Shown piece after piece: positions 14,801-29,400 of a DNA stretch of 64,000 nt. The notes beneath the pieces are model-generated. The model was not told the origin of the DNA. It made no database searches and worked only from the letters and a program-made list of their open reading frames with translations. The stretch is from Isoperla grammatica (Eukaryota; Arthropoda; Insecta; Plecoptera; Perlodidae): NCBI GenBank assembly GCA_945910005.1, contig OX246743.1:3771444-3835443 (forward strand). Direction: 5' to 3'. Position numbers and translations under genes: made by a program. The first letter of the stretch is position 1, and every line of letters begins with the position of its first letter.

Positions 14801-17800
14801 ATTAACATTTCTGTTGTCTATACCTCAAATTAGCATTTCCTTGGTTAGACTTGACCTCAATTAGCATTTCTATTGTTAGACTTTACCTCAAATTAGCATT
14901 TCACTTGTAAGACATTACCTCCAATTAACATTTCTGTTGTCTATACCTCAAATTAGCATTTCCTTGGTTAGACTTGACCTCAATTAAGCATTTCTATTGT
15001 TAGACTCTACCTCAAATTAACATTTCTGTTGTCTATACCTTAAATTAGCATTTCTATTGTTTGACTCTACCTCAAGTTAACATTTCTGTTGTCTATACCT
15101 CAATTAAGCATTTCTATTGTTAGACATTACCTCAAATAAACATTTCTGTTGTAACTGTACCTCAAATTAACATTTCTGTTGTTAGACTCTACCTCAAATT
15201 AACATTTCTGTTGTTAGACTCTACCTCAAATTAACATTTCTGTTGTTAGACTCTACCTCAAATTAACATTTCTGTTGTAAGACTCAACCTCAAATTAACA
15301 TTTCTGTTGTTAGACTGTACCTCAAATTAACATTTCCTTGGTTAGACTTGACCTCAAATAAGCATTTCTATTGTTAGACTCTACCTCAAATTAACATTTC
15401 TGTTGTCTATACCTCAAATTAGCATTTCCTTGGTTAGACTTGACCTCAATTAAGCATTTCTATTGTTAGACTCTACCTCAAATTAACATTTCTGTTGTCT
15501 ATACCTTCAATTGGCATTTCTATTGCACTCCACCACCCTCAGTCGTACGGTAGACGTTATCGAGAGTGGTTGTTGTTTTGTTCACACACGTGTTTAATTA
15601 AGTCTTATTTGTTTCGTGTCATCGGTTTATACAATGGGTAAGTCATTTTAAACGATCTCTTTTTGTATTCCATCAAGCATTTCTGTTGTCTATACCTTAA
15701 ATTAGCATTTCTATTGTTAGACTCTACCTCAAATTAACATTTCTGTTGTTAGACTGTACCTCAAATTAACATTTCTGTTGTTAGACTGTACCTTAAATTA
15801 ACATTTCTGTTGTAAGACTTTACCTCAAATTAACATTTCTGTTGTTAGACTGTACCTCAAATTAACATTTCCTTGGTTAGACTTGACCTCAAATAAGCAT
15901 TTCTATTGTTAGACTCTACCTCAAATTAGCATTTCTGTTGTCTATACCTCAAATTAGCATTTCCTTGGTTAGACTTGACCTCAATTAAGCATTTCTATTG
16001 TTAGACTCTACCTCAAATTAACATTTCTGTTGTCTATACCATAAATTAGCATTTCTATTGTTAGACTCTACCTCAAATTAACATTTCTGTTGTCTATACC
16101 TTGAATTAGAATTTCTATTGTTAGACTCTACCTCAAATTAACATTTCTGTTGTTAGACTGTACCTCAAATTAACATTTCTGTTGTTAGACTGTACCTTAA
16201 ATTAACATTTCTGTTGTTAGACTCTACCTTAAATTAACATTTCTGTTGTGAGACTGTACCTCAAATTAACATTTCTGTTGTTAGACTGTACCTTAAATTA
16301 ACATTTCTGTTGTAAGACTCTACCTCAAATTAACATTTCTGTTGTTAGACTGTACCTCAAATTAACATTTCCTTGGTTAGACTTGACCTCAAATAAGCAT
16401 TTCTATTGTTAGACTCTACCTCAAATTAGCATTTCACTTGTAAGACTCTACCTCAAATTAACATTTCTGTTGTCTATACCTCAAATTAGCATTTCCTTGG
16501 TTAGACTTGACCTCAATTAAGCATTTCTCTTGTTAGACTCTACCTCAAATTAACATTTCTGTTGTCTATACCTTCAATTGGCATTTCTATAACACACCAC
16601 CACCCTCAGTCGTACGGTAGACGTTATCAAGAGTGGTTGTTGTTTTGTTCACCCACGTGTTTTATTAAGTCTTATTTGTTTCGTGTCATCGGTTAACACA
16701 ATGGGTAAGTCATTTTAAACTATCTCTTTTTGTATTCCATCAAGCATTTCTGTTGTCTATACCTTAAATTAGCATTTCTATTGTAGACTCTACCTCAAAT
16801 TAACATTTCTGTTGTCTATACCTTCAATTGGCATTTCTATTGCACACCACCACCCTCAGTCGTACGGTAGACGTTATCAAGAGTGGTTGTTGTTTTGTTC
16901 ACCCACGTGTTTTATTAAGTCTTATTTGTTTCGTGTCATCGGTTAATACAATGGGTAAGTCATTTTAAACTATCTCTTTTTGTATTCCACCAAGCATTTC
17001 TGTTGTCTATACCTTAAATTAGCATTTCTATTGTAGACTCTACCTCAAATTAACATTTCTGTTGTCTATACCTTAAATAAGCATTTCTTTTTGTTAGACT
17101 CCACCTCAAATTAACATTTCTGTTGTCCATACCTTAAATAAGCATTTATTTTGTTAGACTCTACCTCAAATTAACATTTCTGTTGTGTAAACCTTAAATT
17201 AACATTTCTATTGTTAGACTCTACCTTAAATAAGCATTTCTATTTGTTAGACTCTACATCAAATAAGCATTTCTTTTGTAGAACTTTACATTTATTAACA
17301 TTTCTATTGTTAGACTTTACCCCAAATTAGCATTTCTATTGTTTGACACTCCCTCAAATTAACATTTCTGTTGTCTATACCTTAAATTAGCATTTTCTTG
17401 GTTAGACTTGACCTCAAAGAAGCATTTCTTTTGTTAGACTCTACCTCAAATTAGCATTTCTTTTGTAAGACTCTACCTCAAATTAACATTTCTGTTGTCC
17501 ATACCCTAATTTAGAATTTTCATTGTTAGACTCTACTTCAAATTAGCATTTCTATTGTTAGACTCTACCTCAAATTAACATTTCTGTTGTTTTTACCTTA
17601 AATCAGCATTTATTTTGTTAAACTCTACCTCAAGTTAACATTTTTGTTGTCTATACCTTAAATTAACATTTCTATTGTTAGACTCTACCTCAAATTAACA
17701 TTTCTGTTGTCTATACCTTAAATTAGAATTTCTTTTGTTAGACTCTACCTCAAATTAACATTTCTGTTGTCTATACCTCAAATTCACATTTCTATTGTTA

Positions 17801-19480
17801 GACTCTTCCTCAAATTAGCATTTCTATTCTTAGACTCTGCCTCAAATTAGAACTTCTATTGTTAGACGTTTACCTCAAATTAACATTCTTGTTGTCTATA
17901 CCTAAAATTAGCATTTCTATTGTAAGACTCTAACTCAAATTAGCATTTCTATTGTTAGACTCTACCTCAAATTAACATTTCTGTTGTCTTTACCTTAAAT
18001 TAGCATTTCTATTGTTAGACTCTACCTCAAATTACTATTACAGTTGTTTGACTTTACCTCAAATTAGCATCCTATTGTTAGACTCTACCTCAAAATAACA
18101 TCTGTTGTCTATACCTTTAATTAGCATTTCTATTGTTAGACTCTACCTCAAATTAACATTTCTGTTGTCTATACCTGAAATTAGCATTTCTATTGTTAGA
18201 CTCTACCTCAAGTTAACATTTCTGTTGTCTTTACCTTAAATTAGCATTTCTATTGTTAGACTTTACCTCAAATTAACATTTCTGTTGTAACTGTACCTCA
18301 AATTAACATTTCTGTTGTTAGGTTCTACTTCAAATTAATATTTCTGTTGTTAGACTCTACCTCAAATTAACATTTCTGTTCTTAGACTCTACTTCAAATT
18401 AATATTTCTGTTGTTAGACTTTACCTCAAATAAACATTTCTGTTGTTAGACTCTACCTCAAATTAACATTTCTGTTGTTAGACTGTACCTCAAATTAACA
18501 TTTCTGTTGTTAGACTCTACCTCAAATAAACATTTCTGTTGTCTATACCTCAAATTAGCATTTCTATTGTTAGACTCTACCTCAAATAAACATTTCTGTT
18601 GTCTATACCTTAAATTAGCATTTCTATTGATAGCCTCTACATCAAATTAACATTTCTGTTGTTAGACTCTACCTCAAATTAACATTTCTGTTGTTAGACT
18701 GTACCTCAAATTAACATTTCTGTTGTTAGACTCTACCTCAAATTAACATTTCTGTTGTCTATACCTTCAATTGGCATTTCTATTGCACACCACCACCCTC
18801 AGTCGTACGGTAGACGTTATCAAGAGTGGTTGTTGTTTTGTTCACCCACGTGTTTAATTAAGTCTTATTTGTTTCGTGTCATCGGTTTATACAATGGGTA
18901 AGTCATTTTAAACTATCTCTTTTTGTATTCCATCAAGCATTTCTGTTGTCTATACCTAAAATTATCATTTCTATTGTTAGACTCTACCTTAAATTAACAT
19001 TTCTGTTGTAAGACTGTACCTCAAATTAATATTTCTGTTGTTATACTTTACCTCAAATTAACATTTCTGTTGTTAGACTCTCCCTCAAATTAATATTTCT
19101 GTTGTTAGACTCTACCTCAAATTAATATTTCTGTTGTTAGACTCTACCTCAAATAACATTTCTGTTGTTAGACTCTACCTCAAATTAATATTTCTGTTGT
19201 TAGACTCTACCTCAAATTAACATTTCTGTTGTTAGACTGTACCTCAAATTAACATTTCTGTTGTTAGACTCTACCTCAAATAAACATTTCTGTTGTCTAT
19301 ACCTTTAATTGGCATTTCTATTGCACACCACCACCCTCAGTCGTACGGTAGACGTTATCAAGAGTGGTTGTTGTTTTGTTCACACACGTGTTTAATTAAG
19401 TCTTATTTGTTTCGTGTCGTCGGTTTATACAATGGGTAAGTCATTTTAAACTATCTCTTTTTGTATTCCATCAAGCATTT
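11871..19480 (+). promoter_or_regulatory. ten promoter/first-exon-like modules embedded in satellite copy A
   Basis: Ten copies of a module of about 150 bp have their ATGG at 11977, 12324, 13244, 13494, 13744, 15634, 16701, 16951, 18894 and 19432. Each has, in order, a CAC(C/A)-rich lead, an initiator TCAGTCGTA, GGTTGT at +28 to +33 (fits the downstream promoter element RGWYVT), an E-box CACGTG, and ATGGGTAAGTC, which is ATGG followed by a consensus splice donor. No TATA box is seen. The modules differ at other bases (CACACACGTG or CACCCACGTG; TAATTAAG or TTATTAAG; ATCGG, GTTGG or GTCGG; GGGCAGAAG in one), while these four elements are the same in all those I read. Function is inferred. Confidence 0.7.
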
Positions 19481-22400
19481 CTGTTGTCTATACCTGAAAT
19501 TATCATTTCTATTGTTAGACTCTACCTTAAATTAACATTTCTGTTGTAAGACTGTACCTCAAATTAATATTTCTGTTGTTAGACTCTACCTTAAATTAAC
19601 ATTTCTGTTGTAAGACTGTACCTCAAATTAATATTTCTGTTGTTATACTTTACCTCAAATTAACATTTCTGTTGTTAGACTGTACCTCAAATTAATATTT
19701 CTGTTGGTAGACTCTACCTCAAATTAACATTTCTGTTGTTAGACTGTACCTCAAATTAGCATTTCTATTGTAAGACTCTACCTTAAATTAACATTTCTGT
19801 TGTCTATACCTGAAATTGGCATTTCTATTTTTAAACTCTACCTCAAATTAACATTTCTGTTGTGTAAACCTTAAATTAACATTTCTTTTGTTAGACTCTA
19901 CCTCAAATAAGCATTTCTTTTTGTAAAACTTTACATCAAATTAGCATTTCTATTGTAGAACTTTACCTTAAATAACATTTCTATTGTTAGACTTTACCCT
20001 AAATTAGCATTTCTATTGTTTGACTCTCCCTTTAAATTAACATTTCTGTTGTCTATACCTTAAATTAGCATTTCCTTGGTTAGACTTGACCTCAAATAAG
20101 CATTTCTTTTGTTAGACTGTACCTCAAATTAGCATTTCTTTTGTAAGACTCTGCCTCAAATTAATATTTCTGTTGTCTATACCTTAATTTAGAATATTTA
20201 TTGTTAGACTATACCTCAAATTAGCATTTCTATCGTTAGACTCTACCGCAAATTAACATTTCTGTTGTTTATACCTTAAATTAGCATTTATATTGTTGGA
20301 CTCTACCTCAAGTTAACATTTTTGTTGTCTATACCTTAAATTAACATTTCTATTGTTAGACTCTACCTCAAATTAACATTTCTGTTGTGTAAACCTTAAA
20401 TTAACATTTCTATTGTTAGACTCTACCTCAAATAAGCATTTCTTTTTGTAAAACTTTACATCAAATTAGCATTTCTATTGTAGAACTTAACCTTAAATAA
20501 CATTTCTATTGTTAGACTTTACCCTAAATTAGCATTTCTATTGTTTGACTCTCCCTTAAAATTAACATTTCTGTTGTCTATACCTTAAATTAGCATTTCC
20601 TTGGTTAGACTTGACCTCAAATAAGCATTTCTTTTGTTAGACTCTACCTCAAATTAGCATTTCTTTTGTAAGACTCTGCCTCAAATTAATATTTCTGTTG
20701 TCTATACCTTAATTTAGAATATTCATTGTTAGACTATACCTCAAATTAGCATTTCTATCGTTAGACTCTACCGCAAATTAACATTTCTGTTGTTTATACC
20801 TTAAATTAGCATTTATATTGTTGGACTCTACCTCAAGTTAACATTTTTGTTGTCTATACCTTAAATTAACATTTCTATTGTTAGACTCTTCCTCAAACAA
20901 ACATTTCTGTTGTCTATACCTTAAATTAGATGTTCTATTGTTAGACTCTACCTTTAAATTAACATTTCTGTTGTCTATACCTTTAATTAGAATTTCTATT
21001 GTTAGACTCTACCTCAAATTAACATTTCTGTTGTCTATACCTCTAATTAACATTTCTATTGTTAGACTCTACCTCAAATTAGCACTTCTTTTGTTAGACT
21101 CTGCCTCAAATTAGAACTTCAATTGTTAGACGTTTACCTCAAATTAACATTCTTGTTGTCTATACCTCAAATTATCATTTCTATTGTAAGACTCTACCTC
21201 AAATTAGCATTTATATTGTTGGACTCTACCTCAAGTTAACATTTTTGTTGTCTATACCTTAAATTAACATTTCTGTTGTCAGACTGTACCTCAAATTAAC
21301 ATTTCTGTTGTTAGACTCTACCTCAAATTAACATTTCTGTTGTTAGACTCTTCCTCAAATTAACATTTCTGTTGTTAGACTCTACCTCAAATTAACATTT
21401 CTGTTGTCTATACCGCAAATTAACATTTCTGTTGTTAGACTCTACCTCAAATTAACATTTCTCTTGTCTATACCTCAAATTAACATTTCTGTTGTTAGAC
21501 TCTACCTCAAATTAACATTTCTGTTGTCTTTACCTCAAATTAACATTTCTGTTGTTAGACTCTACTTCAAATTAACATTTCTGTTGTTTATACCTTAAAT
21601 TAGCATTTCCATTGTTAGACTTTACCTCAAATTAACATTTCTGTTGTTAGACTCTACCTCAAAATAACATTTTTGTTGTCTATACCTTAAATTAGCATTT
21701 CAATTGTTAGACCCTACCTCAAATTAACATTTCTGTTGTTAGACTCTACCTCAAATTAACATTTCTGTTGTTAGACTGTACCTCAAATTAACATTTCTGT
21801 TGTTAGACTCTACCTCAAATTAACATTTCTGTTGTTAGACTCTACCTCAAATTAACATTTCTGTTGTAAGACTCTACCTCAAATTAACATTTCTGGTGTT
21901 AGACTGTACCTCAAATTAACATTTCTGTTGTTAGACTGTACCTCAAATTAACATTTCTGTCGTTAGACTGTAACTCAAATTAACATTTCTGTTGTTAGAC
22001 TCTACCTCAAATTAACATTTCTGGTGTTAGACACAACCTCAAATTAACATTTCTGTTGTTAGACTCTACCTCAAATTAACATTTCTGTTGTTAGACTCTA
22101 CGTCAAATTAACATATCTGTTGTTAGAGTCTACCTCAAATAAACATTTCTGTTGTGAGACTCTACCTCAAATTCACATTTCTATTGTTAGACTCTACCTC
22201 AAATAAACATTTCTGTTATAGTCTCTACCTCAAATTTACATTTCTGTTGTTAGACTGTACCTCAAATTAACATTTCTGTTGTTAGACTGTACCCTTAAAT
22301 TAACATTTCTGTTGTTAGACTCTACCTCAAATTAACATTTCTGTTGTTAGACTCTACCTCAAATTAACATTTCTGTTGTAAGACTCTACCTCAAATTAAC

Positions 22401-23458
22401 ATTTCTGGTGTTAGACTGTACCTCAAATTAACATTTCTGTTGTTAGACTGTACCTCAAATTAACATTTCTGTCGTTAGACTGTAACTCAAATTAACATTT
22501 CTGTTGTTAGACTCTACCTCAAATTAACATTTCTGATGTTAGACTCTACCTTAAATTAACATTTCTGTTGTTAGACTCTACCTCAAATTAACATTTCTGT
22601 TGTTAGACTGTACCTCAAATTAACATTTCTGTTGTTAGACTGTACCTCAAATTAATATTTCTGTTGTTAGACTGTACCCTTAAATTAACATTTCTGTTGT
22701 TAGACTCTACCTCAAATTCACATTTCTGTTGTCAGACTCTACCTCAAATTAACATTTCTGTTGTTAGACTCTACCTCAAATTAACATTTCTGTTGTTAGA
22801 CTCTACCTCAAATTAACTTTTCTGTTGTTTATACCTTAAATTAGAATTTCCATTGTTAGACTCTACCTCAAATTAACATTTCTGTTAATAGACTCTACCT
22901 CAAATTAACATTTCTGAGTAAGACTCAACCTCAAATTAACATTTCTGTTGTTAGAATGTACCTCAAATTAACATTTCTGTTGTTAGACTGTACCTCAAAT
23001 TAACATTTCTGTTGTTATAGACTGTACCTCAAATTAACATTTCTGTTGTTAGACTCTACCTCAAATTAACATTTCTGTTGTAAGACTGTACCTCAAATAA
23101 CCATTTCTGTTGTTTATACCTTAAATTAGAATTTCCATTGTTAGACTCTACCTCAAATTAACATTTCTGTTAATAGACTCTACCTCAAATTAACATTTCT
23201 GAGTAAGACTCAACCTCAAATTAACATTTCTGTTGTTAGAATGTACCTCAAATTAACATTTCTGTTGTTAGACTGTACCTCAAATTAACATTTCTGTTGT
23301 TATAGACTGTACCTCAAATTAACATTTCTGTTGTTAGACTCTACCTCAAATTAACATTTCTGTTGTTAGACTGTACCTCAAATAACCATTTCTGTTGTTA
23401 GACTCTACCTCAAATTAACATTCCTGGTTCTATACCTTCAATTGGCATTTCTATTGCA

Positions 23459-26400
23459 CACCACCACCCTCAGTCGTACGGTAGACGTTATCAAGAGTGG
23501 TTGTTGTTTTGTTCACACACGTGTTTAATTAAGTCTTATTTTTTTTGTGTTATCGGTTTATACAATGGGTAAGTCATTTTAAACTATCTCTTTTGTATTC
23601 CATCAAGCATTTCTGTTGTCTCTATACCTTAAATTAGCATTTCTATTGTTAGACTCTACCTCAAATTAACATTTCTGTTGTTAGACTGTACCTCAAATTA
23701 ACATTTCTGTTGTTAGACTGTACCTCAAATAACCATTTCTGTTGTTAGACTCTACCTCAAATTAACATTCCTGGTTCTATACCTTCAATTGGCATTTCTT
23801 TTGCACACCACCACCCTCAGTCGTAGGGCAGAAGTTATCGAGAGTGGTTGTTGTTTTGTTCACACACGTGTTTAATTAAGTCTTATTTGTTTTGTGTAAT
23901 CGGTTTATACAATGGGTAAGTCATTTTAAACTATCTCTTTTGTATTCCATCAAGCATTTCTGTTGTCTCTATACCTTAAATTAGCATTTCTATTGTTAGA
24001 CTCTACCTCAAATTAACATTTCTGTTGTTAGACTGTACCTCAAATTAACATTTCTGTTGTTAGACTCTACTTCAAACTAACATTTCTGATGTTAGACTCT
24101 ACCTTAAATTAACTTTTCTGTTGTTAGACTCTACCTCAAATTAACATTTCTGTTGTTAGACTGTACCTCAAATTAACATTTCTGTTGTTAGACTGTACCT
24201 CAAATTAATATTTCTGTTGTTAGACTGTACCCTTAAATTAACATTTCTGTTGTTAGACTCTACCTCAAATTCACATTTCTGTTGTCAGACTCTACCTCAA
24301 ATTAACATTTCTGTTGTTAGACTCTACCTCAAATTAACATTTCTGTTGTTAGACTCTACCTCAAATTAACTTTTCAGTTGTTTATACCTTAAATTAGAAT
24401 TTCCATTGTTAGACTCTACCTCAAATTAACATTTCTGTTAATAGACTCTACCTCAAATTAACATTTCTGAGTAAGACTCAACCTCAAATTAACATTTCTG
24501 TTGTTAGAATGTACCTCAAATTAACATTTCTGTTGTTAGACTGTACCTCAAATTAACATTTCTGTTGTTATAGACTGTACCTCAAATTAACATTTCTGTT
24601 GTTAGACTCTACCTCAAATTAACATTTCTGTTGTTAGACTGTACCTCAAATAACCATTTCTGTTGTTAGACTCTACCTCAAATTAACATTCCTGGTTCTA
24701 TACCTTCAATTGGCATTTCTATTGCACACCACCTCCCTCAGTCGTACGGTAGACGTTATCAAGAGTGGTTGTTGTTTTGTGCACACACGTGTTTAATTAA
24801 GTCTTATTTGTTTCGTGTCATCGGTTTATACAATGGGTAAGTCATTTTAAACTATCTCTTTTTGTATTCCATCAAGCATTTCTGTTGTCTATACCTTAAA
24901 TTAGCATTTCTATTGTAGACTCTACCTCAAATTAACATTTCTGTTGTCTATACCTTCAATTGGCATTTCTATTGCACTCCACCACCCTCAGTCGTACGGT
25001 AGACGTTATCAAGAGTGGTTGTTGTTTTGTTCACACACGTGTTTTATTAAGTCTTATTTGTTTCGTGTCATCGGTTAATACAATGGGTAAGTCTTTTTAA
25101 ACTATCTCTTTTTGTATTCCATCAAGCATTTCTGTTGTCTATACCTTAAATTAGCATTTCTATTGTAGACTCTACCTCAAATTAACATTTCTGTTGTCTA
25201 TACCTTCAATTGGCATTTCTATTGCACACCACCACCCTCAGTCGTACGGTAGACGTTATCAAGAGTGGTTGTTGTTTTGTTCACACACGTGTTTAATTAA
25301 GTCTTATTTGTTTCGTGTCGTTGGTTTATACAATGGGTAAGTCATTTTAAACTATATCTTTTTGTATTCCATCAAGCATTTCTGTTGTCTATACCTCAAA
25401 TAAGCATTTCTATTGTTAGACTCTACCTCAAATTAGCATTTCTTTTGTAAGACTCTACCTCAAATTAACATTTCTGTTGTCCATACCTTAATTAAGAATT
25501 TTCATTGTTAGACTCTACTTCAAATTAGCATTTCTATTGTTTGACTCTCCCTCAAATTAACATTTCTGTTGTCAATACCTTAAATTAGCATTTCCTTGGT
25601 TAGACTTGACCTCAAATAAGCATTTCTATTGTTAGACTCTACCTCAAATTAGCATTTCTTTTGTAAGACTCTACCTCAAATTAACATTTCTGTTGTCCAT
25701 ACCTTAATTAAGAATTTTCATTGTTAGACTCTACTTCAAATTAGCATTTCTATTGTTAGACTCTACCTCAAATTAACATTTCTGTTTTTTTTACCTTAAA
25801 TTAGCATTTATATTGTTGGACTCTACCTCAAGTTAACATTTTTGTTGTCTATACCTTAAATTAATATTTCTATTGCTAGACTCTACCTCAAATTAACATT
25901 TCTGTTGTCTATACCTTAAATAAGCATTTCTATTGTTAGACTCTACTTCAAATTCACATTTCTTTTTTTAGACTCTACCTTAAATTAACATTTCTGTTGT
26001 CTATACCTTAAATTAGCATTTCTATTGTTTGACTTTACCTCAAGTTAACATTTCTGTTGTCTATACCTCAATTTAGCATTTCTATTGTTAGACATTACCT
26101 CAAATAAACATTTCTGTTGTAACTGTACCTCAAATTAACATTTCTGTTGTTAGACTCTACCTCAAATTAACATTTCTGTTGTTAGACTCTACCTCAAATT
26201 AACATTTCTGTTGTTAGACTCTACCTCAAATTAACATTTCTGTTGTAAGACTCTACCTCAAATTAACATTTCTGTTGTTAGACTGTACCTCAAATTAACA
26301 TTTCCTTGGTTAGACTTGACCTCAAATAAGCATTTCTATTGTTAGACTCTACCTCAAATTAGCATTTCACTTGTAAGACTCTACCTCAAATTAACATTTC

Positions 26401-29400
26401 TGTTGTCTATACCTCAAATTAGCATTTCCTTGGTTAGACTTGACCTCAATTAGCATTTCTATTGTTAGACTTTACCTCAAATTAGCATTTCACTTGTAAG
26501 ACATTACCTCCAATTAACATTTCTGTTGTCTATACCTCAAATTAGCATTTCCTTGGTTAGACTTGACCTCAATTAAGCATTTCTATTGTTAGACTCTACC
26601 TCAAATTAACATTTCTGTTGTCTATACCTTAAATTAGCATTTCTATTGTTTGACTCTACCTCAAGTTAACATTTCTGTTGTCTATACCTCAATTAAGCAT
26701 TTCTATTGTTAGACATTACCTCAAATAAACATTTCTGTTGTAACTGTACCTCAAATTAACATTTCTGTTGTTAGACTCTACCTCAAATTAACATTTCTGT
26801 TGTTAGACTCTACCTCAAATTAACATTTCTGTTGTTAGACTCTACCTCAAATTAACATTTCTGTTGTAAGACTCAACCTCAAATTAACATTTCTGTTGTT
26901 AGACTGTACCTCAAATTAACATTTCCTTGGTTAGACTTGACCTCAAATAAGCATTTCTATTGTTAGACTCTACCTCAAATTAACATTTCTGTTGTCTATA
27001 CCTCAAATTAGCATTTCCTTGGTTAGACTTGACCTCAATTAAGCATTTCTATTGTTAGACTCTACCTCAAATTAACATTTCTGTTGTCTATACCTTCAAT
27101 TGGCATTTCTATTGCACTCCACCACCCTCAGTCGTACGGTAGACGTTATCGAGAGTGGTTGTTGTTTTGTTCACACACGTGTTTAATTAAGTCTTATTTG
27201 TTTCGTGTCATCGGTTTATACAATGGGTAAGTCATTTTAAACGATCTCTTTTTGTATTCCATCAAGCATTTCTGTTGTCTATACCTTAAATTAGCATTTC
27301 TATTGTTAGACTCTACCTCAAATTAACATTTCTGTTGTTAGACTGTACCTCAAATTAACATTTCTGTTGTTAGACTGTACCTTAAATTAACATTTCTGTT
27401 GTAAGACTTTACCTCAAATTAACATTTCTGTTGTTAGACTGTACCTCAAATTAACATTTCCTTGGTTAGACTTGACCTCAAATAAGCATTTCTATTGTTA
27501 GACTCTACCTCAAATTAGCATTTCTGTTGTCTATACCTCAAATTAGCATTTCCTTGGTTAGACTTGACCTCAATTAAGCATTTCTATTGTTAGACTCTAC
27601 CTCAAATTAACATTTCTGTTGTCTATACCATAAATTAGCATTTCTATTGTTAGACTCTACCTCAAATTAACATTTCTGTTGTCTATACCTTGAATTAGAA
27701 TTTCTATTGTTAGACTCTACCTCAAATTAACATTTCTGTTGTTAGACTGTACCTCAAATTAACATTTCTGTTGTTAGACTGTACCTTAAATTAACATTTC
27801 TGTTGTTAGACTCTACCTTAAATTAACATTTCTGTTGTGAGACTGTACCTCAAATTAACATTTCTGTTGTTAGACTGTACCTTAAATTAACATTTCTGTT
27901 GTAAGACTCTACCTCAAATTAACATTTCTGTTGTTAGACTGTACCTCAAATTAACATTTCCTTGGTTAGACTTGACCTCAAATAAGCATTTCTATTGTTA
28001 GACTCTACCTCAAATTAGCATTTCACTTGTAAGACTCTACCTCAAATTAACATTTCTGTTGTCTATACCTCAAATTAGCATTTCCTTGGTTAGACTTGAC
28101 CTCAATTAAGCATTTCTCTTGTTAGACTCTACCTCAAATTAACATTTCTGTTGTCTATACCTTCAATTGGCATTTCTATAACACACCACCACCCTCAGTC
28201 GTACGGTAGACGTTATCAAGAGTGGTTGTTGTTTTGTTCACCCACGTGTTTTATTAAGTCTTATTTGTTTCGTGTCATCGGTTAACACAATGGGTAAGTC
28301 ATTTTAAACTATCTCTTTTTGTATTCCATCAAGCATTTCTGTTGTCTATACCTTAAATTAGCATTTCTATTGTAGACTCTACCTCAAATTAACATTTCTG
28401 TTGTCTATACCTTCAATTGGCATTTCTATTGCACACCACCACCCTCAGTCGTACGGTAGACGTTATCAAGAGTGGTTGTTGTTTTGTTCACCCACGTGTT
28501 TTATTAAGTCTTATTTGTTTCGTGTCATCGGTTAATACAATGGGTAAGTCATTTTAAACTATCTCTTTTTGTATTCCACCAAGCATTTCTGTTGTCTATA
28601 CCTTAAATTAGCATTTCTATTGTAGACTCTACCTCAAATTAACATTTCTGTTGTCTATACCTTAAATAAGCATTTCTTTTTGTTAGACTCCACCTCAAAT
28701 TAACATTTCTGTTGTCCATACCTTAAATAAGCATTTATTTTGTTAGACTCTACCTCAAATTAACATTTCTGTTGTGTAAACCTTAAATTAACATTTCTAT
28801 TGTTAGACTCTACCTTAAATAAGCATTTCTATTTGTTAGACTCTACATCAAATAAGCATTTCTTTTGTAGAACTTTACATTTATTAACATTTCTATTGTT
28901 AGACTTTACCCCAAATTAGCATTTCTATTGTTTGACACTCCCTCAAATTAACATTTCTGTTGTCTATACCTTAAATTAGCATTTTCTTGGTTAGACTTGA
29001 CCTCAAAGAAGCATTTCTTTTGTTAGACTCTACCTCAAATTAGCATTTCTTTTGTAAGACTCTACCTCAAATTAACATTTCTGTTGTCCATACCCTAATT
29101 TAGAATTTTCATTGTTAGACTCTACTTCAAATTAGCATTTCTATTGTTAGACTCTACCTCAAATTAACATTTCTGTTGTTTTTACCTTAAATCAGCATTT
29201 ATTTTGTTAAACTCTACCTCAAGTTAACATTTTTGTTGTCTATACCTTAAATTAACATTTCTATTGTTAGACTCTACCTCAAATTAACATTTCTGTTGTC
29301 TATACCTTAAATTAGAATTTCTTTTGTTAGACTCTACCTCAAATTAACATTTCTGTTGTCTATACCTCAAATTCACATTTCTATTGTTAGACTCTTCCTC